A DNA stretch of 64,000 bases from Roseovarius sp. THAF9 (lineage in GTDB: Bacteria; Pseudomonadota; Alphaproteobacteria; Rhodobacterales; Rhodobacteraceae), in assembly GCF_009363715.1 (NCBI RefSeq), contig NZ_CP045404.1, forward strand, positions 271,001 through 335,000, written 5' to 3'. Position 1 is the stretch's first letter. Each line of letters starts with the position of its first letter. The translations under genes were made by a program, and so were the position numbers. The notes under the pieces are model-generated. The model was not told the origin of the DNA. It saw only the letters and a program-made list of their open reading frames with translations, and ran no database searches. Below are positions 44,784 through 54,113 of the stretch, in pieces.

Positions 44784-45647
44784 ATGCCGAAAGCCGCGTA
44801 TACCCTTACACATCCGGAGCGTCGTACGACATCCGTCGTGTTCGCGTCGCCCCATAGCGGGCGGGATTATCCGTGGTCTTTCGTGCGGCGCACGAACCTC
44901 AACGAGTTGAGCGTGCGCAGTTCCGAAGATGCCTTTGTCGATGACCTGTTCGAGGCCGCGCCGCGCAACGGGGCGCCGTTTATCAAGGCCGGTGCGCCAC
45001 GGGCCTTTGTGGACCTGAACCGCTCGACCGAGGAACTTGACCCGGCGCTGATCGAAGGGGCGCGGCGGACGGGGCACAACCCGCGCGTCGCCTCTGGCCT
45101 GGGGGTGATCCCGCGGGTGGTGGCCAATGGCAAGGCGATCTATTCCGGCAAGATCACGATGGACGAGGCGCAAAGGCGCATCGACACCTATTGGCGGCCC
45201 TATCATGCGGCGCTGAAAACCCAGATGGATCAGGCGCTTGGTATGTTCGGGCAGGCGATTTTGATCGATTGCCACTCGATGCCGCACGAGGCGATGGATG
45301 CCGTGGCCCGCAGTGGCGCGCGGCGCCCCGAGGTGGTGCTGGGCGACAGGTTCGGCGCGGCGGCGAGCGAGGAAGTGGTGGACCGGATCGAGGCGGCATT
45401 CACCGCCGCCGGGCTGAAGGTGGCACGCAACGCGCCGTTTGCCGGGGCCTTCATCACCCAGCATTACGGCCGTCCGCAGGAGAACCGGCACGCGGTGCAG
45501 GTCGAGATCGACCGGGCGCTCTACATGAACGAGCGGCTGATCCGGCCCAATGGCAATTTCGAGGCGTTCAAGGCCGTTCTGGAGGGCGTGATCGCCCAGA
45601 TCGCCGAGGTCGGGCGGCCCAAGCCGCAGCAGCTGGCGGCGGAATAA
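44784..45647 (+). CDS. N-formylglutamate amidohydrolase
   Basis: A 287-residue metal-dependent hydrolase of the HutG-like family. VVFASPHSGRDYPW carries the first His, AFVDLNRSTEELDP follows, LIDCHSMPHEA has the Cys/His region, and APFAGAFITQHYGRPQENRHAVQVEIDRALYM matches the C-terminal active-site segment. The enzyme cleaves N-formylglutamate to formate and glutamate in histidine degradation, but no hut genes are near, so it may act on other N-formyl or amide substrates. The ATG at 44784 has AGGAGAGA upstream. Confidence 0.88.
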   Translation: MPKAAYTLTHPERRTTSVVFASPHSGRDYPWSFVRRTNLNELSVRSSEDAFVDDLFEAAPRNGAPFIKAGAPRAFVDLNRSTEELDPALIEGARRTGHNPRVASGLGVIPRVVANGKAIYSGKITMDEAQRRIDTYWRPYHAALKTQMDQALGMFGQAILIDCHSMPHEAMDAVARSGARRPEVVLGDRFGAAASEEVVDRIEAAFTAAGLKVARNAPFAGAFITQHYGRPQENRHAVQVEIDRALYMNERLIRPNGNFEAFKAVLEGVIAQIAEVGRPKPQQLAAE

Positions 45648-45753
45648 GACTGCACGGAAGGTGGCTGCAAAAAATTGGTGGGCGAGCGGAATGCCGTTTC
45701 TTTGCCGACTTTCGAAACTGAAAAGGACGGCCCTAGCGCGGCTTGCTTTGATC

Positions 45754-46521
45754 ATGCAGAAATTGTGGAGTGTCGTTTCTCTGAGCTTGATAGGTGCGGT
45801 ACCCACGCGCGCTGAGATGATTTGTGCGGACGCACCGTATCTGGCCCCGGATAAGGCCTCAGAGAGTGTACCTGCCGCCGTCTACACCAAGATCGCCGAC
45901 GTGCTGGTGCGATTCCCGTCCTTGGCGGCGGTAGTGGAGGCCTCGGAACCGGCGTTTTGCCTTTCTGACGCGATGAACAACGCGCATGGGTATTTTGAGC
46001 CGGACACGAACCGAATCGTGATCAGCCGGGATCTATCGCGACCGATGCAGGCAGGTGTGCTTTTGCACGAGCTACGGCATCTTTGGCAGTCATGGCATCG
46101 GGCGTGCCCGACATCTGCATTGAAGATGAAGGAATACGCGCGCGCGACCTACGCGATCGAGGCCGACGCGAGCGCGATCAGCTTGATGATTGCATGGGAG
46201 ATGAAAGAGCATGGATCCCCTGATGTTTGGGTCGCTTTGTCGTCCTGGCCGCAGCAGGCTGATATTGCACGGAGCTTTGCGGACGCGATGAAGGAAACCG
46301 GTGATGCGGGGCTGGCGACGACGGCTGCTTTTTACCAGTGGTACGCGTCAGAGGCGCGGCGACAGGACTACTACGAGTCTGCTTGCAGCGATTATCTGGA
46401 CAGGCAGGACGAGGGTCACCTGATACCGCGCTACCAGATGATCCAGGATGACTTTTACGAGGCCTTGTGCCGGTTGCCGGATGGACGGGCCTACACCTGT
46501 GGCGATCCGCGACAGGACTGA
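45754..46521 (+). CDS. Secreted metallopeptidase-like protein (HExxH)
   Basis: A 255-residue protein with signal peptide MQKLWSVVSLSLIGAVPTRA. GVLLHELRHLWQSW holds HELRH (His105, Glu106, His109), the HExxH zinc-protease core, with TYAIEADASAISLMIAWEM downstream as a possible third ligand region. It looks like the DUF6782-type putative metallopeptidases. The start is uncertain: an in-frame ATG at 45691 and a GTG at 45661 would lengthen the N-terminus. The ATG at 45754 is chosen because it gives a normal signal peptide. The DNA is less GC-rich than its neighbours in places. Confidence 0.65.
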   Translation: MQKLWSVVSLSLIGAVPTRAEMICADAPYLAPDKASESVPAAVYTKIADVLVRFPSLAAVVEASEPAFCLSDAMNNAHGYFEPDTNRIVISRDLSRPMQAGVLLHELRHLWQSWHRACPTSALKMKEYARATYAIEADASAISLMIAWEMKEHGSPDVWVALSSWPQQADIARSFADAMKETGDAGLATTAAFYQWYASEARRQDYYESACSDYLDRQDEGHLIPRYQMIQDDFYEALCRLPDGRAYTCGDPRQD

Positions 46522-46533
46522 GGCATGCTGCGC

Positions 46534-46553
46534 CCACGGCCCTGAGGCCGTGG
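46534..46553. terminator. Hairpin between convergent genes
   Basis: CCACGGCC-CTGA-GGCCGTGG is a perfect 8-bp stem between the stop at 46521 and the convergent gene ending at 46600. It could end both transcripts; there is no long U-run. Confidence 0.55.
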
Positions 46554-46599
46554 AGCGGGCCCTTCAAGGTCCGTCCGTGGCGTCCAGCCGGGGCCGTGG

Positions 46600-47502
46600 T
46601 CAGTAGCGGCGCGTGTAGGTGAAGTGTACTACCTCGTCGGTCTTGGTGTCGGTGATGGCGAAGGTCACGTCGGAGCGATCCTGGAAATCGTAGCGCGCGG
46701 CGAGCCCGTAGGCGGACGTCGTGCTGTCGCGCGTGACCTCGCCGAACCCCGAAAGCGTCAGGTCGCGCCAGACGGTGTAGTTCACGTCGAAGGCCACCGC
46801 ATCGGGGCGCTGGTTGGCGTCGGGGTGCAAAAAGGCGGCGCCGATGTCGAGCCGCCCCTGCTGCCAGCGGGCGCCGATCTTGGCATTGATGCCGTCGAAA
46901 TCATCCTTGGGGTCCCAGACGCCCTCGATCGCGGCGGCGAGAGTTACGGCCTGTGCCTGCCACCGGGCGGAGGCGGAAGCGGAGCGAAAGTTGCCGTCGC
47001 TGGCATCGAGCAGCGAGACGGCCCACGCCGTGTCGCCCGTGGTGTCGCCATAGGAGACGCCGACCGGCACGGAGTTGAAGCGCAACGCCTCGGTCGTGGC
47101 GCGGGCGCGGGTGTATTCGGTGCGGGTCTCGGCGATGGAAGCGGCGGTGAAGTCGAAGGGCGAGATCAGCACCTTGTCATAGGCGGGCTTCACCACGCCC
47201 AAGCGGAACCGGTCGTCATAGACGAAGGCGGCGTAGGTCTCGTGCGGGCGGTCGCCCTTGTAGTAGTAGCCGAAGGTGCCAAATTCGAACGCGACGGGGC
47301 TGTCGGCGATGTCGAACAGCGTAAAGGTCAGCATCGCGTCGATCCGCGACATGAACGCGTTGTCCTGGATGCTGTTGGCGCCCACCGAGATGTCGCCGGA
47401 AAAGTCGAACCAGTCGGCTGCGGCGGGGTCGGGGCGCAGGCCGGCGGCGCAGAGCGCCAGCGCGGCAAGGCTGGGAATGGGACGGGTCGATATGCGTTTC
47501 AT
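46600..47502 (-). CDS. Outer-membrane beta-barrel (porin-like) protein
   Basis: A 300-residue protein starting at the ATG at 47502, with signal peptide MKRISTRPIPSLAALALCAAGLRPDPAAA. The mature protein alternates short strands with aromatic residues (DWFDFSGDISVGANSI, FEFGTFGYYYKGD, LRFNSVPVGVSYGDTTGDTAW) and ends in FTYTRRY, with a C-terminal aromatic residue typical of outer-membrane barrels. It has the look of a gram-negative porin-type fold, about 14-16 strands. Substrate is unknown. It is convergent with the metallopeptidase-like gene and has no operon partner. Confidence 0.75.
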   Translation of the reverse strand: MKRISTRPIPSLAALALCAAGLRPDPAAADWFDFSGDISVGANSIQDNAFMSRIDAMLTFTLFDIADSPVAFEFGTFGYYYKGDRPHETYAAFVYDDRFRLGVVKPAYDKVLISPFDFTAASIAETRTEYTRARATTEALRFNSVPVGVSYGDTTGDTAWAVSLLDASDGNFRSASASARWQAQAVTLAAAIEGVWDPKDDFDGINAKIGARWQQGRLDIGAAFLHPDANQRPDAVAFDVNYTVWRDLTLSGFGEVTRDSTTSAYGLAARYDFQDRSDVTFAITDTKTDEVVHFTYTRRY

Positions 47503-47621
47503 GACCGAAGCAACGTGGCACGGGTTGGAAAGTTGCACGAGCAATGACCGACGGTGTCGATGTGATTTTTCGGCCACAGCGGAGTGTCGGTAACACTCTG
47601 CTTTAACGGGAGAAACCCGGT

Positions 47622-48875
47622 TCAGCGCAGCGAGCGGCCCTTTAGGATGGCGTCGGCGCCGAAGCGGGCGCGGATCTCATCCGTGGCGCGTTCGGCGCGG
47701 CCGCGCTGGCGGGCCTGCGGGTCCAGAAGGTCGCCGGAGGCCTCGGCGGCGGTCTCGGGTACGAGGTCCGACAGGCCCACGCCCAGTAGGCGATAGGGCT
47801 TGGTGTGATCGACCTGATCGAAAAGCGCGCGGGCGGTGCGGTAGAGCGTGTCGGCCAGCTGCGCCGGGTCGCGCAGCGAGACGCGGCGGGTCAGGAGTGA
47901 GTGGTCGGACCGCTTGAGTTTCAACGTCACGACGCGGCCCGCCAGATGCTTGGCCTTGGCGCGGTCGGCGACCTTTTCGGCCATGCGCCAGAGGTGGCCG
48001 TCGAGGATATCGGCGCTGGCGGTGTCCTCGCGGAAGGTGGTCTCGTTCGAGATCGACTTCATCGGGCTGTGGGCCGAGACGCGGCGGTGATCCTGCCCGC
48101 GGGCAAGGTGCCAGAGCCGCTCGCCCATGGAGCCGAAGCGCGCCACGAGGTCGGTTTTCTCCCAGCGCAGGAGGTCGGCGAAGGTGCGGATGCCCGCCGC
48201 ATCTAGCGAGCTGCGCGCGGCCTGCCCGACGCCCCAGATCAGGCTGACGGGTTGATCGTGCAGGAAATCTGCCGTCTCAGCCTGGCCGATGATGGAAAAG
48301 CCGCGCGGCTTGTCGAGGTCCGAGGCGATCTTCGCGAGGAACTTGTTGTGCGACAGGCCGATGGAGCCGGTGAGGCCCAGTTCGGTGCGCATCCGCTTGG
48401 TCAGGCGGGCCAGCATGACGGCGGGGGACGCGCCGTGCAGGCGGGCCGTGCCTGTAAGATCGAGAAACGCCTCGTCCAGTGACAGGGGTTCGATATCGGG
48501 GGTCAGATCCTCCATCATGCGGCGGATCTGGCGCGAGACCTCGGCGTAGAGTTCCATCCTTGGCTTGATGATGACAGCGTCGGGGCAGAGTTTCAGCGCC
48601 TGGAACATGGGCATGGCCGAGCGCACGCCGCGGATGCGGGCCACATAGCAGGCGGTGGAGACGACGCCGCGCCGGCCGCCGCCGATGATGACGGGCTTGT
48701 GCGCCAGATCGGGGTTGTCGCGTTTCTCGACTGAGGCGTAGAACGCGTCGCAATCCATGTGCGCGATGCTGAGGTCGTGCAGTTCGGGATGCGACAGCAC
48801 CCGCGGGCTGCGGCAGGCGGGGCAGCGCGCGCCGGTGTCGAATTCTGTCAGGCAGTCGCGGCAGAGGGCGGGCAT
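47622..48875 (-). CDS. dinB: DNA polymerase IV (Y family) with N-terminal zinc motif
   Basis: A 417-residue translesion polymerase. Metal-binding motifs are AHMDCDAFYASVEK and LSLDEAFLDLT; YVARIRGVRSAMPM is the finger region, and the little-finger domain follows (ETTFREDTASADIL). Residues 5-21 carry CRDC...CPAC, a small zinc finger found in an alphaproteobacterial DinB subgroup. The start at 48875 fits that layout. It copies past lesions, usually under SOS control; no clear LexA box was seen by eye. It lies divergent from the Nudix gene. Confidence 0.93.
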   Translation of the reverse strand: MPALCRDCLTEFDTGARCPACRSPRVLSHPELHDLSIAHMDCDAFYASVEKRDNPDLAHKPVIIGGGRRGVVSTACYVARIRGVRSAMPMFQALKLCPDAVIIKPRMELYAEVSRQIRRMMEDLTPDIEPLSLDEAFLDLTGTARLHGASPAVMLARLTKRMRTELGLTGSIGLSHNKFLAKIASDLDKPRGFSIIGQAETADFLHDQPVSLIWGVGQAARSSLDAAGIRTFADLLRWEKTDLVARFGSMGERLWHLARGQDHRRVSAHSPMKSISNETTFREDTASADILDGHLWRMAEKVADRAKAKHLAGRVVTLKLKRSDHSLLTRRVSLRDPAQLADTLYRTARALFDQVDHTKPYRLLGVGLSDLVPETAAEASGDLLDPQARQRGRAERATDEIRARFGADAILKGRSLR

Positions 48876-48943
48876 GGGCGGGGCTGTGTTCGGGGTTGCG
48901 ATGCGGTTATTGTAGGGGCGCGGCGCGTGAGGGAAAAGACGGT

Positions 48944-49348
48944 ATGAGCGAACAGAGGTTCGAGGGTACGAAGCTGGCGCTGTTTCTGGGCGCACGGCTG
49001 GCCGTGATCGAGCGAGACCAAGCGGCGGATATTCCCTGGCCCGGGTTCCTCGACCTGCCGGGAGGCGGGCGCGAAGGCGCGGAAAGTGCCGAGGCGTGCG
49101 TGCTGCGCGAAACGCACGAGGAGTTGGGGCTGGTGCTGGACCCCGGCGTGCTGGGCTGGCGGCGATTCTATGCGGGGCCGACGCGGATGTGGTTCTTCGT
49201 GGCGCATTGCGAGGCGGCACTGGCCGACGAGGTTGTTTTTGGCGACGAGGGGCGGCGCTGGTGCCTGATGCCGCCCGAGGATTACGTGGCGCATGACAAG
49301 GCCGTGCCGCATTTCGCCGAGCGGGTGGCGGCTTACCTGGCGCGGTAG
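48944..49348 (+). CDS. Nudix hydrolase
   Basis: A 134-residue protein with the Nudix box at 41-63 (G-x5-E, RETHEELGL), intact except that position 57 is Thr where a bulky hydrophobic is usual. The enzyme should hydrolyse a nucleoside-diphosphate-linked compound with Mg2+. Substrate is not readable. The ATG at 48944 is close to GAGGGAAAAG. Its stop is convergent with pyrF across a hairpin. Confidence 0.88.
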   Translation: MSEQRFEGTKLALFLGARLAVIERDQAADIPWPGFLDLPGGGREGAESAEACVLRETHEELGLVLDPGVLGWRRFYAGPTRMWFFVAHCEAALADEVVFGDEGRRWCLMPPEDYVAHDKAVPHFAERVAAYLAR

Positions 49349-49359
49349 CGGGGAGCCAT

Positions 49360-49376
49360 GGTGGGTTTCACCCACC
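49360..49376. terminator. Hairpin between Nudix and pyrF genes
   Basis: GGTGGGT-TTC-ACCCACC is a 7-bp perfect stem in the 33-bp gap between two convergent genes. It probably serves as a shared weak terminator. Confidence 0.5.
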
Positions 49377-49381
49377 TGACG

Positions 49382-50104
49382 TCAGGCGATGTCGTTGAGG
49401 ATGGCTTGCGTGGCGGCGCGCGGGTCGTCGGCGGCCCAGATGGGGCGGCCGACGACGATGTGATCGGCACCGTCCGATAGGGCCTGTGCCGGGGTGGCGA
49501 CACGTTTCTGGTCGCCCAGTGCCGCGCCGGCGGGCCGCACGCCGGGGGTGACGATCAGCTTGCCCGCGGCCTCGGGCAGAGCGCGGATCATCGCGGCCTC
49601 CTGCGGCGAGGCGATAACGCCGTCGGCCCCGGCCTCGAGCGCGCGGGCCGCGCGGGTGGCGACGATGTCGGGGATCTCGCCGGGGGCGATCAGCGACGCA
49701 TCCAGATCTTCGCGGTCGAGCGAGGTCAGCACGGTGACGGCGAGGATCTTCATCGGCTTGCCCGCCGCCCCTTCGCGGGCGGCGCGGACCACGTGGGGAT
49801 CGCCATGCACCGTCAGAAAGTCGAGATCGAACTGCGCCAGCCCGCGCACCGCGTTTTCCACAGTGGCGCCGATATCGAAGAGCTTCATGTCGAGGAAGAT
49901 ACGCTTGCCATGATCCTGCTTGAGCTCATTGGCGAGGGCGAGGCCGCCGCCGGTCAGCATTCCGAGCCCGATCTTGTAGAACGACACCGCGTCGCCCAGA
50001 CGCGTGGCCAGGTTCAGGCCGTCGAGCGCGTTGGGCAGGTCGATTGCCACGATCAGGCGGTCATCGGCAGGCCGGTTTGGTCGAAGTTGGACGGGGTCTG
50101 GCAT
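49382..50104 (-). CDS. pyrF: Orotidine 5'-phosphate decarboxylase
   Basis: A 240-residue TIM-barrel enzyme that converts OMP to UMP, the last step of pyrimidine synthesis. The catalytic DxKxxD is IFLDMKLFDIG (Asp72, Lys74, Asp77); LIVAIDLPN opens the barrel, VTPGVRPAG lies near the phosphate site, and VVGRPIW ends the site. Length and motifs are normal. A small ORF lies upstream, starting 336 bp away on the same strand. Confidence 0.96.
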   Translation of the reverse strand: MPDPVQLRPNRPADDRLIVAIDLPNALDGLNLATRLGDAVSFYKIGLGMLTGGGLALANELKQDHGKRIFLDMKLFDIGATVENAVRGLAQFDLDFLTVHGDPHVVRAAREGAAGKPMKILAVTVLTSLDREDLDASLIAPGEIPDIVATRAARALEAGADGVIASPQEAAMIRALPEAAGKLIVTPGVRPAGAALGDQKRVATPAQALSDGADHIVVGRPIWAADDPRAATQAILNDIA

Positions 50105-50158
50105 AGTCGCAACCTTTCGCGTCGGGTCGCGCCCTTGTTGCGGCCTGACGCGGTGGCG

Positions 50159-50440
50159 TCAAGCCTGTTCGGCAGCCACCGGCCAAGCCGAATCCTCGAC
50201 CACGATCGCCTGTGGAGCGTTGCGATATTCGGGCATCCGGCGCAGTTGGCGCAATGCATCCTGAACCAGCGCACGGGTAACGATCGCGTTTTCGGTTAAG
50301 CCGCCCAACATCGTGGCAGGCATGGCCGACGCGCGCAGACTGAGCGAGGCTGTGTCGCCATGCAGCAATACGGTAGCGACATGCGCGCCCGAATGCGGTG
50401 AAACAGCGACGTTTTCTAAGGAAATACGTTCGATTTTCAT
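50159..50440 (-). CDS. Small hypothetical protein (93 aa), upstream of pyrF
   Basis: It starts at the ATG at 50440 with MKIERISLENVAVSPHSGAH. It is soluble, without signal peptide, with VATVLLHGDTASLSLRASAMPATML and an amphipathic helix later. No family was recognised. Its beginning resembles the 84-residue ORF at 50544-50798 (M-K/Q-IE-K/R), which may be a diverged relative. Same strand as pyrF, 54 bp away. Confidence 0.55.
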   Translation of the reverse strand: MKIERISLENVAVSPHSGAHVATVLLHGDTASLSLRASAMPATMLGGLTENAIVTRALVQDALRQLRRMPEYRNAPQAIVVEDSAWPVAAEQA

Positions 50441-50543
50441 AACACACCCCACTTTGCACTCGCAGAAAGTGTGCATCAATCGAACGCGATTTGCGAGGGG
50501 GAAATGGTTAATTGGCGTCCCCCCGCAAAGTTTTGCCTGTTAT

Positions 50544-50798
50544 TCAGGCAGCAGCGGCTGAGCCTTGCGCAGCCTCGGGCAGCGCGGAGCGCAGATCATG
50601 CGCCTTTTGTGTGTGACGCAGGCTGGCCTTTTGCGTCAGGCCGCGGGCGATCAGCGCGTATTCCGCGTTGAGCGGGGCCTTGAGGTGAACGGGGTAACGA
50701 AAGATGTGACCGGAGTCGTGGATACGTACGGCCGCCTCGAACGCTTCAAGTTCGGGATTGTAGCGGATGGCGTCGAATTCAAGCTTCTCGATCTGCAT
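50544..50798 (-). CDS. Small hypothetical protein (84 aa)
   Basis: It begins MQIEKLEFDAIRYNPELEAF and continues EAAVRIHDSGHIFRYPVHLKAPLNAEYALIARGLTQKA, ending in an Ala-rich tail. It has no signal peptide. It is a small alpha/beta-like protein of unknown role, on the same strand as the 93-residue ORF. The 300-bp region upstream carries the clpB promoter and two DnaA boxes. Confidence 0.55.
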   Translation of the reverse strand: MQIEKLEFDAIRYNPELEAFEAAVRIHDSGHIFRYPVHLKAPLNAEYALIARGLTQKASLRHTQKAHDLRSALPEAAQGSAAAA

Positions 50799-50839
50799 GG
50801 GTCTGCTCCTGTTTTACGAGTTAACCAGACGACTTAGCC

Positions 50840-50860
50840 TGTGGATAACTATGTGGATAA
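50840..50860 (+). promoter_or_regulatory. Two perfect DnaA boxes (TGTGGATAA) in tandem
   Basis: TGTGGATAA (reverse complement of the consensus TTATCCACA) occurs at 50840-50848 and 50852-50860, same orientation, 12 bp apart, with an AT-rich patch (CACAAAATTTTTGAG) close by. This may be a DnaA-dependent control site of clpB or of the small gene, or a DnaA-titration site. There is no origin gene context. Confidence 0.55.
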
Positions 50861-50991
50861 CGTTGGGTCGGCCGAAAAAGTTGCAAGGTTCACAAAATTT
50901 TTGAGCGGATTTCCGCACATGTGGTGGTTTGGCCTTGAGATCAATCAACATCTGGTCGCGGTTTTCGCGATGCGAACAATTTGCAGCTCCT

Positions 50992-51021
50992 CTTGAAGCT
51001 CACGGTCGTGTTACCCATTTA
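50992..51021 (+). promoter_or_regulatory. RpoH (sigma-32-like) heat-shock promoter of clpB
   Basis: CTTGAAG at 50992-50998 as the -35 element and CCCATTTA at 51014-51021 as the -10 element, with 15 bases between, fit the alphaproteobacterial heat-shock sigma consensus. It lies about 80-110 bp upstream of the clpB start, as expected for a heat-shock disaggregase. Confidence 0.8.
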
Positions 51022-51099
51022 GAGGTCTGAGGTTCCCGAAGCCGCACGCCTAATGCTGGGTGCGCCACCGGGATAACGCTTGTGAGAAGGAGAGACGGG

Positions 51100-53721
<2,622 letters not shown>

Positions 53722-53747
53722 GCGGCTTGAACACGTGACGATGCCCC

Positions 53748-53777
53748 CCCCCGCCGGAGAGATCCGGCGGGGGTTTT
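53748..53777 (+). terminator. Intrinsic terminator of clpB
   Basis: An 11-bp perfect stem (CCCCCGCCGGA at 53748-53758 with TCCGGCGGGGG at 53763-53773), a four-base loop and TTTT following, 27 bp after the clpB stop. It is a textbook rho-independent terminator. Confidence 0.9.
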
Positions 53778-53833
53778 CGTATGTACGGGCGGCTGAGGGT
53801 CGGCTTGCGAAGGTGGGGCGGAAACCCACCGAG

Positions 53834-53854
53834 GTCCCGGATCAAGTCCGGGAC
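53834..53854. repeat. Palindromic dispersed repeat GTCCCGGA-tcaag-TCCGGGAC
   Basis: A perfect 8-bp stem around TCAAG, the opposite sense of the repeat at 15989, with a partial copy at 62673-62689. It lies in the 392-bp gap between clpB and the glycan cluster, which otherwise holds the clpB terminator, the 53904 repeat and no gene. Confidence 0.65.
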
Positions 53855-53903
53855 GGGCTAGAAACGTATCCTCGGACGGGCCGGCCCCCGAACGCAGGTT
53901 CAA

Positions 53904-53949
53904 TTGGGGGCCAGCCCCCAAGCCCCCGGGATATTTGCGGCCAGAGGAA
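53904..53949. repeat. Roseobacter-type intergenic repeat with palindrome
   Basis: TTGGGGGC-CA-GCCCCCAA (53904-53921) is a perfect 8-bp palindrome, followed by GCCCCCGGGATATTTGCGGC and a purine-rich tail. This layout is common between genes in Roseobacter-group genomes as I recall it. No gene is present. Confidence 0.55.
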
Positions 53950-54113
53950 GACAGGGCGGAGCGCGGAAAGGCCGCGGTGTTGCGGAAATGGCCTTTGCGC
54001 GGACAAATTGAGACGAGTGTTGCGCGGATTCGCGGGCCGCGCGTATAGTGTCGCCAAAAGCGAAACGGCGCCGGTTCACCGTGCGGCAACCATATCAGTC
54101 ATAAGATCGGGCC

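Noticed and set aside
50840..50860. A chromosomal replication origin
   Set aside because: Two DnaA boxes alone, without dnaA, hemE, gidA or parAB context or a larger box cluster, do not make an origin.
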